Shown: positions 42,732-53,743 of the stretch, piece by piece
Numbering within the stretch: the stretch's first letter is position 1
Layout: each line of letters begins with the position of its first letter
Position numbers and translations under genes: made by a program
Assembly: GCF_013870525.1 (NCBI RefSeq)
Contig: NZ_JACBXD010000031.1
Location: 1 to 64,000 of the forward strand
DNA: 64,000 nucleotides
Reading direction: 5' to 3'
DNA from: Amycolatopsis pittospori
Lineage (GTDB): Bacteria; Actinomycetota; Actinomycetes; Mycobacteriales; Pseudonocardiaceae
Notes under the pieces: model-generated
The model's database searches: none
What the model was told of the DNA's origin: nothing
What the model saw: only the letters and a program-made list of their open reading frames with translations

Positions 42732-43621
42732 ACCTCTACGACCTCTTCCTCGAACCACTCTCGTACGACTTCATGGTGCGGGCGCTCGCGTCCACGGTCG
42801 TCGCGTCGATGGTCTGCGCGGTGCTCTCCTGCTGGCTGGTGCTGATCGGCTGGTCGCTGATGGGCGACGCGGTCTCCCACGCGGTGCTGCCCGGCGTCGT
42901 GCTCGCGTACGTCCTCGGCGCGCCGTTCGCGCTCGGTGCCGTCGTCTTCGGTTTCCTCGCCGTGGCCTTGATCGGCGTCGTCCGCGACACCAGCCGGGTC
43001 AAGGAGGACGCCGCGATCGGCATCGTGTTCACCACGCTGTTCGCGCTGGGCCTCGTGCTGATTTCGGTGACGCCGAGCCAGACCGACCTGAACCACATCA
43101 TCTTCGGCAACCTGCTCGGCGTCGACACCTCGGATCTGATCCAGATCGGCGTCCTCGGCGCGATCACGCTCACGCTGCTGGTGCTCAAACGCCGCGATTT
43201 CACCTTGTACGCCTTCGATCCCACGCACGCGCACGCCATCGGGCTGAACCCGCGGCTGCTCGGCGCGGCGCTGCTCGGGCTGCTCGCGTTGACCGCGGTG
43301 GTGGCACTGCAGGTGGTCGGCGTGATCCTGGTGGTGGCGATGCTGATCATCCCGGGCGCGACGGCGTATCTGCTGACCGACCGGTTCGGCCGCATGCTCG
43401 TGATCGCGCCGGCGTTCTCGGTGCTCGCCGCCGTCGCCGGGCTGTACCTGAGCTACCACCTCGACACCGCGTCCGGCGGGATGATCGTGCTGGTGCAGGG
43501 CGCCGGGTTCACCGTCGTCTACCTGTTCGGGCCGCGGCACGGGATCGTCGGCAAGCGGCTGGCCAAACGCCGCCGGGAGGCCGCGCGGGCGGGCCACCCT
43601 CAGGACTTACCACTGTCCTGA
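42728..43621 (+). CDS. Metal ABC transporter permease
   Basis: 297 residues with about eight TM helices, of the ABC-3 (ZnuB/MntB) family; SCWLVLIGWSLMGDAVSHAVLPGV and GVILVVAMLIIPGATAYLL are the characteristic segments. The start is GTG 42728 (GTGA with the ATPase stop). The stop codon lies inside the terminator hairpin that follows. Confidence 0.92.
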   Translation: MNLYDLFLEPLSYDFMVRALASTVVASMVCAVLSCWLVLIGWSLMGDAVSHAVLPGVVLAYVLGAPFALGAVVFGFLAVALIGVVRDTSRVKEDAAIGIVFTTLFALGLVLISVTPSQTDLNHIIFGNLLGVDTSDLIQIGVLGAITLTLLVLKRRDFTLYAFDPTHAHAIGLNPRLLGAALLGLLALTAVVALQVVGVILVVAMLIIPGATAYLLTDRFGRMLVIAPAFSVLAAVAGLYLSYHLDTASGGMIVLVQGAGFTVVYLFGPRHGIVGKRLAKRRREAARAGHPQDLPLS

Positions 43622-43630
43622 GGGTGGCCC
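43591..43630. terminator. Terminator hairpin spanning the permease stop codon
   Basis: A perfect 16-bp stem (GGGCCACCCTCAGGAC at 43591-43606 with 43615-43630) and an 8-nt loop. The TGA at 43619-43621 is in the right arm. It separates the plus-strand metal operon from the convergent hydrolase gene ending at 43649. Confidence 0.8.
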
Positions 43631-43648
43631 TCACGTGCCACAGAACGA

Positions 43649-45271
43649 TCAGGCGCCGGGAGGCACCGGAAGCGGCATCCCCGGAACGGTCATGTCCGCG
43701 GGCGGCAGCACACCGTCGGCCAGGAAGTCCTCGACGACACTGTCCAGCGTCTTGTTGTTGTTGGCACCGCTGGCGGCGTACAGGCCATGGTCGCCTTCAC
43801 CGGTGACGGTGACCATCCGGGAACCCGCGAAGGCCGCGTGCGCGCGCCTGCCTCCTTCGATCGCGGTGGCCGGGTCGTGTTCCGAGTGCAGCATCAGCAC
43901 CGGTGGCACACCCTTGCCGTCGATGACCGGCAGCGGCGGCCGCGGCTTGTTCCAGTAGATGCACGGCTGGACCATCCACTTGCCACCGACCAACGTCTGC
44001 TGCCGGTCGAGGTACTGCTGTGACTGCACGACGACACTGTCGCGGTCACCGGTCCACGGGCCCTCGTTGCACCGGACCGTCCAGAACGCGGTGGGATACG
44101 AGTCGGCGGCGGCCGCGCCGAGCCTCGGGATCAGCACGTCCTGGTTCTGGCGTGCCGACTTGATCCGGTTCGCCGCCGCGGCTCGTTCGGCGGCGGACGC
44201 GGTCTGCTCGGTCAGGGTGCGGATGTCGACCAGCATGGTCGCCGTTCCGTGGAACTGGCTCTTGCCGTAGATGCCTTCGGCGGCGAACGAGTCGAGGATG
44301 TTCGGCCCGACCTTCATGCCGCCGTAGTCGACCGGACGCGCTCGCAGCTTCGCACGGACCTGTTCGAATGTCTCCCGGACCGCGCCGGCGGTGGTGCCGA
44401 AGTGATACAGCTTGTCGTACTTCGCCATCCACGGCAGGAAATCCTGACGCCAGCGCCGCTCGAAGCTCATCGGCTGCCAGTCGAACGCCTTCTGCCAGGT
44501 GGTGGTGAACTCGACCGGCGAATCGAGCAGGAACCGCCCGGCCCGCTCCGGAAAGCGCTGGGCGTAGTACGCGCCCATCCAGGTGCCCGCCGAGTAGCCG
44601 ACCCAGTTGATCTTCGGCCGATTCAGCAGGACCCGCAGCAGGTCGATGTCGTGGATCGTCTGGTCGGTGGTGATCAACGGCCCCAGGTCGCCGGACCGCT
44701 CCTTGCACAGCCCGACAGCCTCCTTCGTGACATCGAGAATGCGGCCCAGGTTCGCCGGATCCCGGTCACGCGGGTCGAGGTACTCGGGGTTGTCCAGAGC
44801 GCCACCGCAGGTGATCGTCGTGCTCATCCCGGTGCCGCGCGGATCGAAGCCGATCACTTCCTGATTCGCCAGCACCCGCGGCTGGTTGCGCAGTTTCACC
44901 GGCCAGATCCGCCCGGCCGCACCAGGGCCACCCGGGTTGATGAACAGCGCTTGTGTCGCCGTACCGGTGGCGGGCAGCCTGCTGATCGCGATGGTGAGAT
45001 CGCGGGTGTCGGCGAGGTTCTTCCAGTCGCGCGGCGTCAGGTAGGTCGCGCACTGGATGTTCTCCGCACCGGCGGGCGGTTTGGACGGCAGCTCGTTGTC
45101 CGCGCATGGATGCCAGTTGATCGGCTGTTCGGCGTACTTCGCGGGAATTCCCGTCGAGTTGATCGGCAGGGATTCGTCGACCGGATCGATTGTCGCGACA
45201 GCGGGTGTGAGCCCGCTCAGCATGAGGCCCGCGATGGCCGGAACGACCAGCGCGTAACGGAATCTCTTCAT
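43649..45271 (-). CDS. Secreted alpha/beta hydrolase with TAP-like C-terminal domain
   Basis: 540 residues. A signal peptide (about residues 1-27) precedes an alpha/beta-hydrolase core with the nucleophile elbow GYSAG (Ser near residue 226), an oxyanion region INPGGPGAAG, and a C-terminal TAP-like domain with the Asp (LHSEHDPATAIEGG) and His (TGEGDHGLY) of the triad. This is the tripeptidyl-aminopeptidase / SlpD-like family of Streptomyces and relatives. ATG 45271. It lies alone between the metal ABC operon and the siderophore operon and is convergent with the former. Confidence 0.88.
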   Translation of the reverse strand: MKRFRYALVVPAIAGLMLSGLTPAVATIDPVDESLPINSTGIPAKYAEQPINWHPCADNELPSKPPAGAENIQCATYLTPRDWKNLADTRDLTIAISRLPATGTATQALFINPGGPGAAGRIWPVKLRNQPRVLANQEVIGFDPRGTGMSTTITCGGALDNPEYLDPRDRDPANLGRILDVTKEAVGLCKERSGDLGPLITTDQTIHDIDLLRVLLNRPKINWVGYSAGTWMGAYYAQRFPERAGRFLLDSPVEFTTTWQKAFDWQPMSFERRWRQDFLPWMAKYDKLYHFGTTAGAVRETFEQVRAKLRARPVDYGGMKVGPNILDSFAAEGIYGKSQFHGTATMLVDIRTLTEQTASAAERAAAANRIKSARQNQDVLIPRLGAAAADSYPTAFWTVRCNEGPWTGDRDSVVVQSQQYLDRQQTLVGGKWMVQPCIYWNKPRPPLPVIDGKGVPPVLMLHSEHDPATAIEGGRRAHAAFAGSRMVTVTGEGDHGLYAASGANNNKTLDSVVEDFLADGVLPPADMTVPGMPLPVPPGA

Positions 45272-45501
45272 TTATTACATCCCCAGTTTCTGTCGCGTCC
45301 TCACGCGACCGGCACCTTGATACCGGATCCCGGACTCGCCCGCCCGCGGATTCAGGGAAACCGTGGGCCGTCGTCGCGAAGATCGGCTCCAGCGGCCGGG
45401 GAGCACCCTGGCGATGACGGCGCCGAGCACCGCGCTCGCACCGGTAACCGGACCATCACCCCACGCTTTGTGTCACTCGCGACATCGGCCTGACCGCTTC
45501 C

Positions 45502-45520
45502 TTAGGTTAGGCTCCCCTCA
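45502..45520 (+). promoter_or_regulatory. Iron box (IdeR/DmdR/DtxR-type) at the siderophore operon start
   Basis: TTAGGTTAGGCTCCCCTCA matches 16 of 19 positions of the consensus TTAGGTTAGGCTAACCTAA known for DtxR-family iron repressors. It ends on the A of the ATG at 45520-45522. Iron-dependent repression of the following three-gene operon is therefore expected. Confidence 0.8.
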
Positions 45521-46335
45521 TGTCTACGGAAGACGCGCTGCTCACCGGCCATGACCTGGTGCTCGCGCACCAAGAGCGGGCCGTGGTGGACGGCGTGTCC
45601 CTGTCACTGCGCGCGGGTACCGTGACCGCGCTCGTCGGGCCGAACGGCTCCGGGAAGTCGACGCTGCTGCGTTCGCTGGCGCGTCTGCACAAGCCTCGTG
45701 AGGGCACCGTCGCGCTCGGCGACCGCACCGTCTGGGGCGGGAATGCGTTGTCGGGCAAGGAGTTCGCCCGCAAGGTCACGTTGCTGACCCAGCACCGGCC
45801 GACACCCAGCGGAGTCTCCGTCCGTGACGTGGTCTCCTACGGCCGCTACCCGTACCGCTCCGGCTGGCGCGGGGTCGACACCGACGGCGCCGCCGCGATC
45901 CGCCGCGCGATGGAACTCACCGGCGTGACGCCGATGGCCGAACGCGGCGTCGACGAACTGTCCGGCGGTGAACTCCAGCGCGTCTGGCTCGCTTCCTGCC
46001 TCGCGCAGCAGACTTCGGTACTGCTGCTGGACGAGCCCACCAACCACCTCGACCTGCGCTACCAGGTCGAGATCCTCGACGTCGTCCGCGATCTCGCCAA
46101 CGAAGGCGTCGCGGTCGGCGTGGTGCTGCACGACCTCGACCACGCGGCGATCATCGCCGACGAGGTCGTGCTGCTGAGCGAGGGAACCATCGTGGCCACG
46201 GGTGACATCGGGCAGGTCCTCACCACCGAGCACCTCTCCCAGGCCTACGGCGTCACCGTCCACGTCGCGAACGACCCGGTCACGGGCGCGATCCACTGCA
46301 GGCCACTCGGGCGGCATTCGCCCCGGCCCGCCTGA
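45520..46335 (+). CDS. Iron-siderophore ABC transporter ATP-binding protein (FecE-like)
   Basis: 271 residues. Walker A GPNGSGKST, Q-loop LTQHRPTP, signature LSGGELQR, Walker B VLLLDEPTNHLD and switch H in VLHDLDHA are intact. The spacing and sequence GRYPYRSGWRGVD are typical of FecE/FepC-type siderophore ATPases. ATG 45520 follows the iron box directly, so there is little or no leader and no separate ribosome site. It is the first gene of an operon with the binding lipoprotein and fused permease. Confidence 0.9.
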   Translation: MSTEDALLTGHDLVLAHQERAVVDGVSLSLRAGTVTALVGPNGSGKSTLLRSLARLHKPREGTVALGDRTVWGGNALSGKEFARKVTLLTQHRPTPSGVSVRDVVSYGRYPYRSGWRGVDTDGAAAIRRAMELTGVTPMAERGVDELSGGELQRVWLASCLAQQTSVLLLDEPTNHLDLRYQVEILDVVRDLANEGVAVGVVLHDLDHAAIIADEVVLLSEGTIVATGDIGQVLTTEHLSQAYGVTVHVANDPVTGAIHCRPLGRHSPRPA

Positions 46336-46352
46336 GAAATCCAGGAAGAACC

Positions 46353-47330
46353 ATGCGTTTGCTGACCCCTGTCGCCCTCCTCGCGACGGCGGCGCTGCTG
46401 CTGTCCGCCTGCGGCACCACCGAGTCCCCCGCGGCCGCGCCGAGCGAGGCCGCCCCCGCCGGCGGACCGGTCACCGTGACCGACGCGCGCGGCAAGGCCG
46501 TCAACCTCAAGGCCCCCGCGAAGCGTGTCGTCGCGCTCGAATGGGGCGAGGCCGAGATGGTCGCTTCGCTCGGCGTCATGCCGGTCGGCGCCGCGGACGT
46601 CGCCGGCTACAACGTCTGGGACAAGGCCGCCCCGCTGACCGCCGAGGTCAAGGACGTCGGCAAGCGCAACGAGCCCAGCGTCGACGCGATCGTCGGACTG
46701 AACCCCGACGTCGTCATCATCGCCGAGGAGCGCGACTCGCCCCTGGTGCCGCAGATCGAGAAGTACGTCCCGGTCGTGGTCACCAAGACCAGCGACGCGA
46801 GCCGTAACTTCGACCGCCTGCGCGAGGACTTCAAGCTGATCGCGAAGACCGTCGGCAAGGAGGCCGAGGCGGAGAAGCAACTGTCCGAAATGGACGCCAA
46901 GCTCGCCGAAGGCAAGAAGGCCGTCGAGGCCAAGGGCGTCGCGGGCACGCCGTTCCTGATGGCCGACGCCTACCTCGAAGGCAGCACCGTCAGCGTTCGC
47001 CCGTTCGGCAAGGGTTCGCTGGTCTCCGACACCGCCGAGGCCGTCGGCCTGAAGAACGTCTGGACCGGCCAGGTCGACCCGCAGTGGGGTCTCGGCCAGA
47101 CCGACGTCGAAGGCCTGACCGCGATCACCGACCCGAAGACCGTGCTGTTCTACAGCGCGTCCGAAGAGGACGTCTTCACCACCGGGCTCGCGCAGAACGC
47201 GGTGTACCAGCGGCTGCCGTTCGTGGTGTCGAAGAAGATCCACAAGCTGGAGTCCGGCACGTGGACCTTCGGCGGGCCGAAGTCGATCATCGCCACCGCC
47301 GATCAGATCGTGAAGGCCATCACCGCCTGA
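46353..47330 (+). CDS. Iron-siderophore binding lipoprotein
   Basis: 325 residues. The lipobox is LSAC with Cys near residue 19. The mature part is a FepB/FhuD-type binding protein (VTVTDARGKAVNLKAPAKRVVALEWGEAEMVASLG; AIVGLNPDVVIIAEE). AGGAAG lies just before ATG 46353. It delivers a ferric siderophore to the fused FecCD permease, whose gene overlaps its stop as TGATG. Confidence 0.9.
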   Translation: MRLLTPVALLATAALLLSACGTTESPAAAPSEAAPAGGPVTVTDARGKAVNLKAPAKRVVALEWGEAEMVASLGVMPVGAADVAGYNVWDKAAPLTAEVKDVGKRNEPSVDAIVGLNPDVVIIAEERDSPLVPQIEKYVPVVVTKTSDASRNFDRLREDFKLIAKTVGKEAEAEKQLSEMDAKLAEGKKAVEAKGVAGTPFLMADAYLEGSTVSVRPFGKGSLVSDTAEAVGLKNVWTGQVDPQWGLGQTDVEGLTAITDPKTVLFYSASEEDVFTTGLAQNAVYQRLPFVVSKKIHKLESGTWTFGGPKSIIATADQIVKAITA

Positions 47331-49408
47331 TGATCAAGCCGGTCCGAGGTACTTCTTCCCGCCGAGGGCTCATCGATACGCCTCGTGCACCACAAGCCAT
47401 CCGCTCGGCGGTGGTGTCGGTCGGGCTGGTCGTGCTGATCGTCGTCCTCGCCGGTATCCACCTGACGCAGGGCACCTCGACGTCCGGTCCGCTGGACGTG
47501 GTCAAGGCGCTCTTCGGCCAAGGGGACGCGCAAACCCTCGCGGTGCTGGAGGGTTCGCGTGTCCCCCGGCTGCTCGCCGCGTTGCTGCTGGGCGTCGCGC
47601 TCGGCGTCGCGGGCGCGGGAATGCAGTCCGTGGCACGGAATCCGCTCGCCTCGCCGGACACGCTCGCGGTCAACGCCGGCGCGCATTTCGCCGTCGTGGC
47701 GATCTCCGCGTTCGGCCTCTCGCTGCCGCTCGTGCCGGTGGGCGGGGCGGCGTTCGTGGGCGGGCTCGTCGCGGCCGTGATCGTGCTGGGCCTGGCGGGC
47801 GGCGGATCGGCGAGTCCGCGGCTGGTGCTCGTCGGCTCCGCGGTGCTGCTCGCACTCCAGTCGGTGACCGTCCTGATGCTGCTCATGTTCGAGGAGGAGA
47901 CGTCGGGGCTGTTCGCCTGGGGCAGCGGTTCCCTGACCGTGTCCGACCTGCGCGCGACCGGGCAGATGACGCCGATCGTGGTGGTCGCCGTCGCGGTGCT
48001 CGTCGCGATGGGGCGCAAACTCGACGTCCTCGCGCTCGGCGACGACAACGCGACGGTGCTCGGCCTGCGGGTCCGGGAGACGCGGATCGGCGCGATCCTG
48101 CTGACCGTCGCGCTGACCGCGGCGGCGGTGACCGTCGCCGGCCCGGTCGGTTTCGTCGGGCTGAGCGCGCCAGTGATCACGAAGCTGCTGCTGCCGATCG
48201 CCAAGCACCGCGTGCTGCTGCCGGTGTCCGGGCTGGTCGGCGTGGTGACCGTGCTCGGCGCCGACGTCGTCCTGCGGGCGATCATGGGTTCGGCCGCCGC
48301 CGTGCGGGTGCCGACCGGGGTGGTCACCACGATCATCGGCGCCGTCGTGATGGTGTGGCTGGCGCGGCGCGGACGCGGCAGTGGCTCGCGCCGTCCGGCC
48401 CCGGCCGGACGGGTCGGGCTCGCCGGATCGAACCGGCGGCTCGTGCTGATCTCGGCCGTGCTGGTGGCGCTGCTCGCCGTGATCCCCGTGGTGGGCATGA
48501 TGCTCGGCGACCGGATGGTGCTGCTCGGCGACCTGATGAACTGGGTCACCGGCAACACCGGGACCGCGCTCACCTTCGTACTGGACCAACGGCTTCCGCG
48601 GGTGCTCGCCGCACTGCTCGCCGGTGCCGCGCTCGCGGTGTCCGGTTGCGGGATCCAGTCGGTCAGCCGTAACCCGCTCGCCGAACCGGGTCTGCTCGGT
48701 ATCACCGCGGGTGCCGGACTCGGCGCGATCACGCTGATCACCATCGTCCCCGCGGTCGGCGCCTGGTCCATCGCGGGCGCCGCCGGTCTCGGCGCCACCG
48801 TGGTGTTCTTGCTGGTCTACGGGCTGGCGTGGCGATCCGGACTGGATTCGGACCGCCTGGTGATCATCGGTATCGCGGTCTGGTCGGCCGGGATGGCGCT
48901 GATCACGCTGCTGATCGTCGTCTCCGACCCGTGGAACTCGGCGAAGGCGCTGACGTGGCTTTCGGGGTCGACCTACGGCCGCACGCTGGAGCAGGTCGCG
49001 CCCGTGGCGCTCTCGCTGATCGCGCTGACGCCGTTGTTGTGGCTGAAGCACCGCGAACTCGACCTGCACGCCCTCGACGAGGACACGCCGCGAGTGCTCG
49101 GGATGCGCATCGAACGGTCGCGGCTGGTGGTCCTGGCGGCTTCCGGGATCCTCGCGGCCACCGCGGTGTCCGCGATCGGCGTGGTCGTCTTCGTCGGGCT
49201 GGTCGCGCCGCATCTGGCGCGGTCGCTGGTCGGTGGACGGCACGGCCGGGTCATCCCGGTGGCGGCGGCACTCGGCGCGCTCCTGGTGAGCCTCGCCGAC
49301 ACCCTCGGGCGGACGGTCATCGCGCCCGCCCAGATCCCGGCGGGTCTGGTCATCGCGATGGTCGGGACGCCGTACTTCGTCCTGGTGCTCTGGCGGACCC
49401 GGCCCTAG
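47330..49408 (+). CDS. Fused FecCD-type iron-siderophore permease (two permease halves)
   Basis: 692 residues, about 20 TM helices. Two homologous FecCD domains are in tandem: residues 1-345 and 355-692. Each has the family sequences: RVPRLLAALLLGVALGVAGAGMQSVARNPLASPD and RLPRVLAALLAGAALAVSGCGIQSVSRNPLAEPG, and GFVGLSAP or VVFVGLVAPHL in the later helices. One polypeptide thus supplies both permease subunits, as in FhuB. ATG 47330 overlaps the binding-protein stop. A repeat hairpin follows. Confidence 0.92.
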   Translation: MIKPVRGTSSRRGLIDTPRAPQAIRSAVVSVGLVVLIVVLAGIHLTQGTSTSGPLDVVKALFGQGDAQTLAVLEGSRVPRLLAALLLGVALGVAGAGMQSVARNPLASPDTLAVNAGAHFAVVAISAFGLSLPLVPVGGAAFVGGLVAAVIVLGLAGGGSASPRLVLVGSAVLLALQSVTVLMLLMFEEETSGLFAWGSGSLTVSDLRATGQMTPIVVVAVAVLVAMGRKLDVLALGDDNATVLGLRVRETRIGAILLTVALTAAAVTVAGPVGFVGLSAPVITKLLLPIAKHRVLLPVSGLVGVVTVLGADVVLRAIMGSAAAVRVPTGVVTTIIGAVVMVWLARRGRGSGSRRPAPAGRVGLAGSNRRLVLISAVLVALLAVIPVVGMMLGDRMVLLGDLMNWVTGNTGTALTFVLDQRLPRVLAALLAGAALAVSGCGIQSVSRNPLAEPGLLGITAGAGLGAITLITIVPAVGAWSIAGAAGLGATVVFLLVYGLAWRSGLDSDRLVIIGIAVWSAGMALITLLIVVSDPWNSAKALTWLSGSTYGRTLEQVAPVALSLIALTPLLWLKHRELDLHALDEDTPRVLGMRIERSRLVVLAASGILAATAVSAIGVVVFVGLVAPHLARSLVGGRHGRVIPVAAALGALLVSLADTLGRTVIAPAQIPAGLVIAMVGTPYFVLVLWRTRP

Positions 49409-49504
49409 ACGGACGGCAAGCGTGATCAGACGGACGGCGCGCGTGATCAGGCGGACGGCAAGCGTGATGGGACGGACGGCGCGCTGCCGTCCGTCCCATC
49501 ACGC
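49408..49504. repeat. 21-bp tandem units ending in a terminator hairpin
   Basis: Three and a half units beginning GACGGACGGCAAGCGTGAT (49408, 49429, 49450, 49471) are followed by an inverted partial unit. The last unit and this partner form a perfect 19-bp stem (49462-49480 with 49486-49504) with a 5-nt loop. It separates the convergent permease and htpG genes. The unit is the same as that at 29867-30034. Confidence 0.75.
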
Positions 49505-49515
49505 GTGATCGCCGC

Positions 49516-51378
<1,863 letters not shown>

Positions 51379-51407
51379 GCGGCGATATTACCGAGCGCGG
51401 ATCCGGG

Positions 51408-52994
51408 TCAGGCCAGCCTCTGCCGGGCCACCTCGGTGAGGCCGTCGCCGATGGCCTGTTCGATGGTGGTGACGGCGGACCGGCCGGTGGTCTCGACGGT
51501 GGCGATCACGTTGCCGAAATGCGGCCCCGACGTCTTGGTCCAGTCGAGCGGGGCCGGTTCGACGCCGCCCCGGCGTGCCCAGCGGCGCGCGAGCGAGGCC
51601 ACCCGGGCCGACCAGGTCGCGGCGAAGGCGAGCCGAAGCGGCCGAGGCATCGCGTTGTGGACCGGCGAGCAGGTGAGCTGGTAGACCGCCGACGTCACCG
51701 GCTCCGGGTAACGCGCCTCGGCGATGTAGGCGTGGTGGACGTCGCCGGAGAGCACGGCGATGCTGGCGGGCGGGTCTTCGCGCCGCCCCTCGCGGGCGAT
51801 CATCGCGGCGAGCCGGACGAACGAGTCGCGGAACGCCGCCCAGTGTTCGAGGTCGGCCGCCTGCCGGATCTTCTCCGCGAGGCGGCCCCGCCACCCGGGC
51901 CGTTCGCAGGCACGCTCGTTGAGCGACTGCAGATGGGAGATCACCGGCGGCAGCAGCCACGGCAGCGACGAACCGATGAGCAGGTGATCGCAGGGGCTCG
52001 CGGCGTTGTCCTCGATCCACTCGAACTCGTCGTCGTCGACCATGGACCGGGTACCACCGGCGAGGATCCGGCCGGCGCGGCTGTCGATCACCAGCAGCCG
52101 CACCTTGCCGAAGTCGCGGCGGTAACTCCACCGGGCGCCCTTGGTGCCGTCGCGTTCGTTGTCGGCCTCGTCGGCGTACGCGACGAGCAGGTCGGCGTTG
52201 TCACCGCCGGAGGCGATCGCCTTCTGATAGGTCTCGTCCTCGGCGAGTTCGGCCGGGCCGAGGTTCCCCAGGTGCTGATACGCCCAGTACGACATGATCG
52301 CGCCGCGCAGCCGCTCCTGCCACCACGGCTGTTCGCGCATCTGCTGCCGCCAGGTGTGCGAGGTGTTCCAGTCGTCGCGGACGTCGTGGTCGTCGAAGAT
52401 CATCGACGTCGGCACGGTGGAGAGCAGCCAGCGGATGGACGGTTCGCCCCAGGCTTCGAGGTAGAGGTGGGTGTACTCCTCGAAATCGGTCACCTCGGTG
52501 CCGGGCGGCTTCGAAGTGTCGCGACGCCGCGAGAGCCATTCCTTCGTCTCGTCCGTGGTCTCGTCGGCGTACACCTGGTCGCCCAGCATCAGCAGCGCCT
52601 GTGGCCATTCGGCGTCGTCGCCCTCCGCCATCCGGCGGGCGTAGGCGGCCAGCGCGTCCGGGCCGAAGGAGTCGTGTTCGTGTGGTTTGCGACAGGAGCC
52701 GAACACCAGCCGGAACCGGGACTCTTCCTCGGGCAGGGTCCGGATGCGGCTGGGCGGGAACGCGGAATCCGCCTCTGGCCACACCTTCTCACCGTCCACA
52801 CGCACCTCGTACGGCGTGCTGGTCCCGGGCTCCAGGCCGGTCAGCACCAGCAGGGCGTAGTGGTGGCCGCGGATCTCGAACGTCCTCGCCGTCGTTCCGA
52901 GGACCTCGACCTCACTCGCCGTACCGGTTTCGACCCACACCGTGGCCGAGGTCGAGTCGACATGACGCAGCAACGGACCCAGGCGCAGACTCAT
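51408..52994 (-). CDS. Alkaline phosphatase D / PhoD-like metallophosphatase
   Basis: 528 residues. After an N-terminal fibronectin-like strand domain (SATVWVETG, about residues 10-90) comes a calcineurin-like PhoD domain: FGSCRKP, MLGDQVYAD near residue 150, FDDHDVRDDW and, later, LSGDVHHAY. No signal peptide is visible, so it is probably cytoplasmic unless exported unusually. ATG 52994 is used because related proteins begin MSLRLGPLLRHV; GTG 53003 is an alternative. It is followed by htpG at 29 bp. Confidence 0.85.
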   Translation of the reverse strand: MSLRLGPLLRHVDSTSATVWVETGTASEVEVLGTTARTFEIRGHHYALLVLTGLEPGTSTPYEVRVDGEKVWPEADSAFPPSRIRTLPEEESRFRLVFGSCRKPHEHDSFGPDALAAYARRMAEGDDAEWPQALLMLGDQVYADETTDETKEWLSRRRDTSKPPGTEVTDFEEYTHLYLEAWGEPSIRWLLSTVPTSMIFDDHDVRDDWNTSHTWRQQMREQPWWQERLRGAIMSYWAYQHLGNLGPAELAEDETYQKAIASGGDNADLLVAYADEADNERDGTKGARWSYRRDFGKVRLLVIDSRAGRILAGGTRSMVDDDEFEWIEDNAASPCDHLLIGSSLPWLLPPVISHLQSLNERACERPGWRGRLAEKIRQAADLEHWAAFRDSFVRLAAMIAREGRREDPPASIAVLSGDVHHAYIAEARYPEPVTSAVYQLTCSPVHNAMPRPLRLAFAATWSARVASLARRWARRGGVEPAPLDWTKTSGPHFGNVIATVETTGRSAVTTIEQAIGDGLTEVARQRLA

Positions 52995-53043
52995 TCCTGT
53001 CACGGTGCCACAGCCGGACGAAGATCGTGCGCTGAGCGGAGCG

Positions 53044-53661
53044 TCAGCCGATCCGAGCGAAGATCTCCCGGATCTCGGTCAGCGCGTTCTGCCGTTCGGT
53101 GTCGTCTTCGTACGCTCCGTCGGAAGCCCGGTCTTCGACGATCGCCTCGGGGGTGAACTCCTCGCCGAACCGGTAGTCGCCGAGGCAGTAGGTGAATCCC
53201 GACTCGCTCAGCGGGTCAAGGCCTTCCCGGCGACAGTGGTCGAGGAAGCCTTCGGCCTGATGCCACCGCTCACCGTCGAACCAGAACACGCCACCGGCGT
53301 AGAGGATCGTCGCCCCCGTCTCCGCGTCGACGAGGTTCAGCGACTCGTAGTTCTCGGGCCGGTCACGGACCAGACCGACCAGCTGTGCGGGGACGCCGCC
53401 GTAGAGCGCCTCCTGCTCCGCGTAGCTTCCCTCGGCGAACAGGTTCAAGTCCGACTCGTGGTCGAAGGTCAGCAACAGCGCGTGCTCGTCCGGGGTGAAG
53501 TACCAGACGGCCGATTGTCCGCCGCCGTCGTTCCAGGCGAATCGCTCCGCACCGTCCACCACGACCGGCGTGATCTCGGTGACCGCGTCGATCACCGCGG
53601 CGCGTCGTCGCACCTCGTCGAGGGAGGTCGCGCCGAGGGCGGCCCAGATCTCGTCACTCAC
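53044..53661 (-). CDS. Hypothetical protein (205 residues)
   Basis: A soluble acidic protein without signal or TM segment. It contains aromatic-rich strands (WYFTPDEHALLLTFDHESDLNLF; GVFWFDGERWHQAEGFLDHC) suggesting a compact alpha/beta fold, vaguely like SMI1/KNR4-type proteins, but no motif is decisive. It lies between the PhoD-like gene and the divergent membrane sulfatase gene. Start ATG 53661. The function is unknown. Confidence 0.7.
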   Translation of the reverse strand: MSDEIWAALGATSLDEVRRRAAVIDAVTEITPVVVDGAERFAWNDGGGQSAVWYFTPDEHALLLTFDHESDLNLFAEGSYAEQEALYGGVPAQLVGLVRDRPENYESLNLVDAETGATILYAGGVFWFDGERWHQAEGFLDHCRREGLDPLSESGFTYCLGDYRFGEEFTPEAIVEDRASDGAYEDDTERQNALTEIREIFARIG

Positions 53662-53743
53662 CGGCGCAGCCTACCGACCGTTGAACCGCTGAAGCCCGGC
53701 ATCCGTGTAACCGGATGAGGCCGCCGCACGGAGGGAACCCGAG

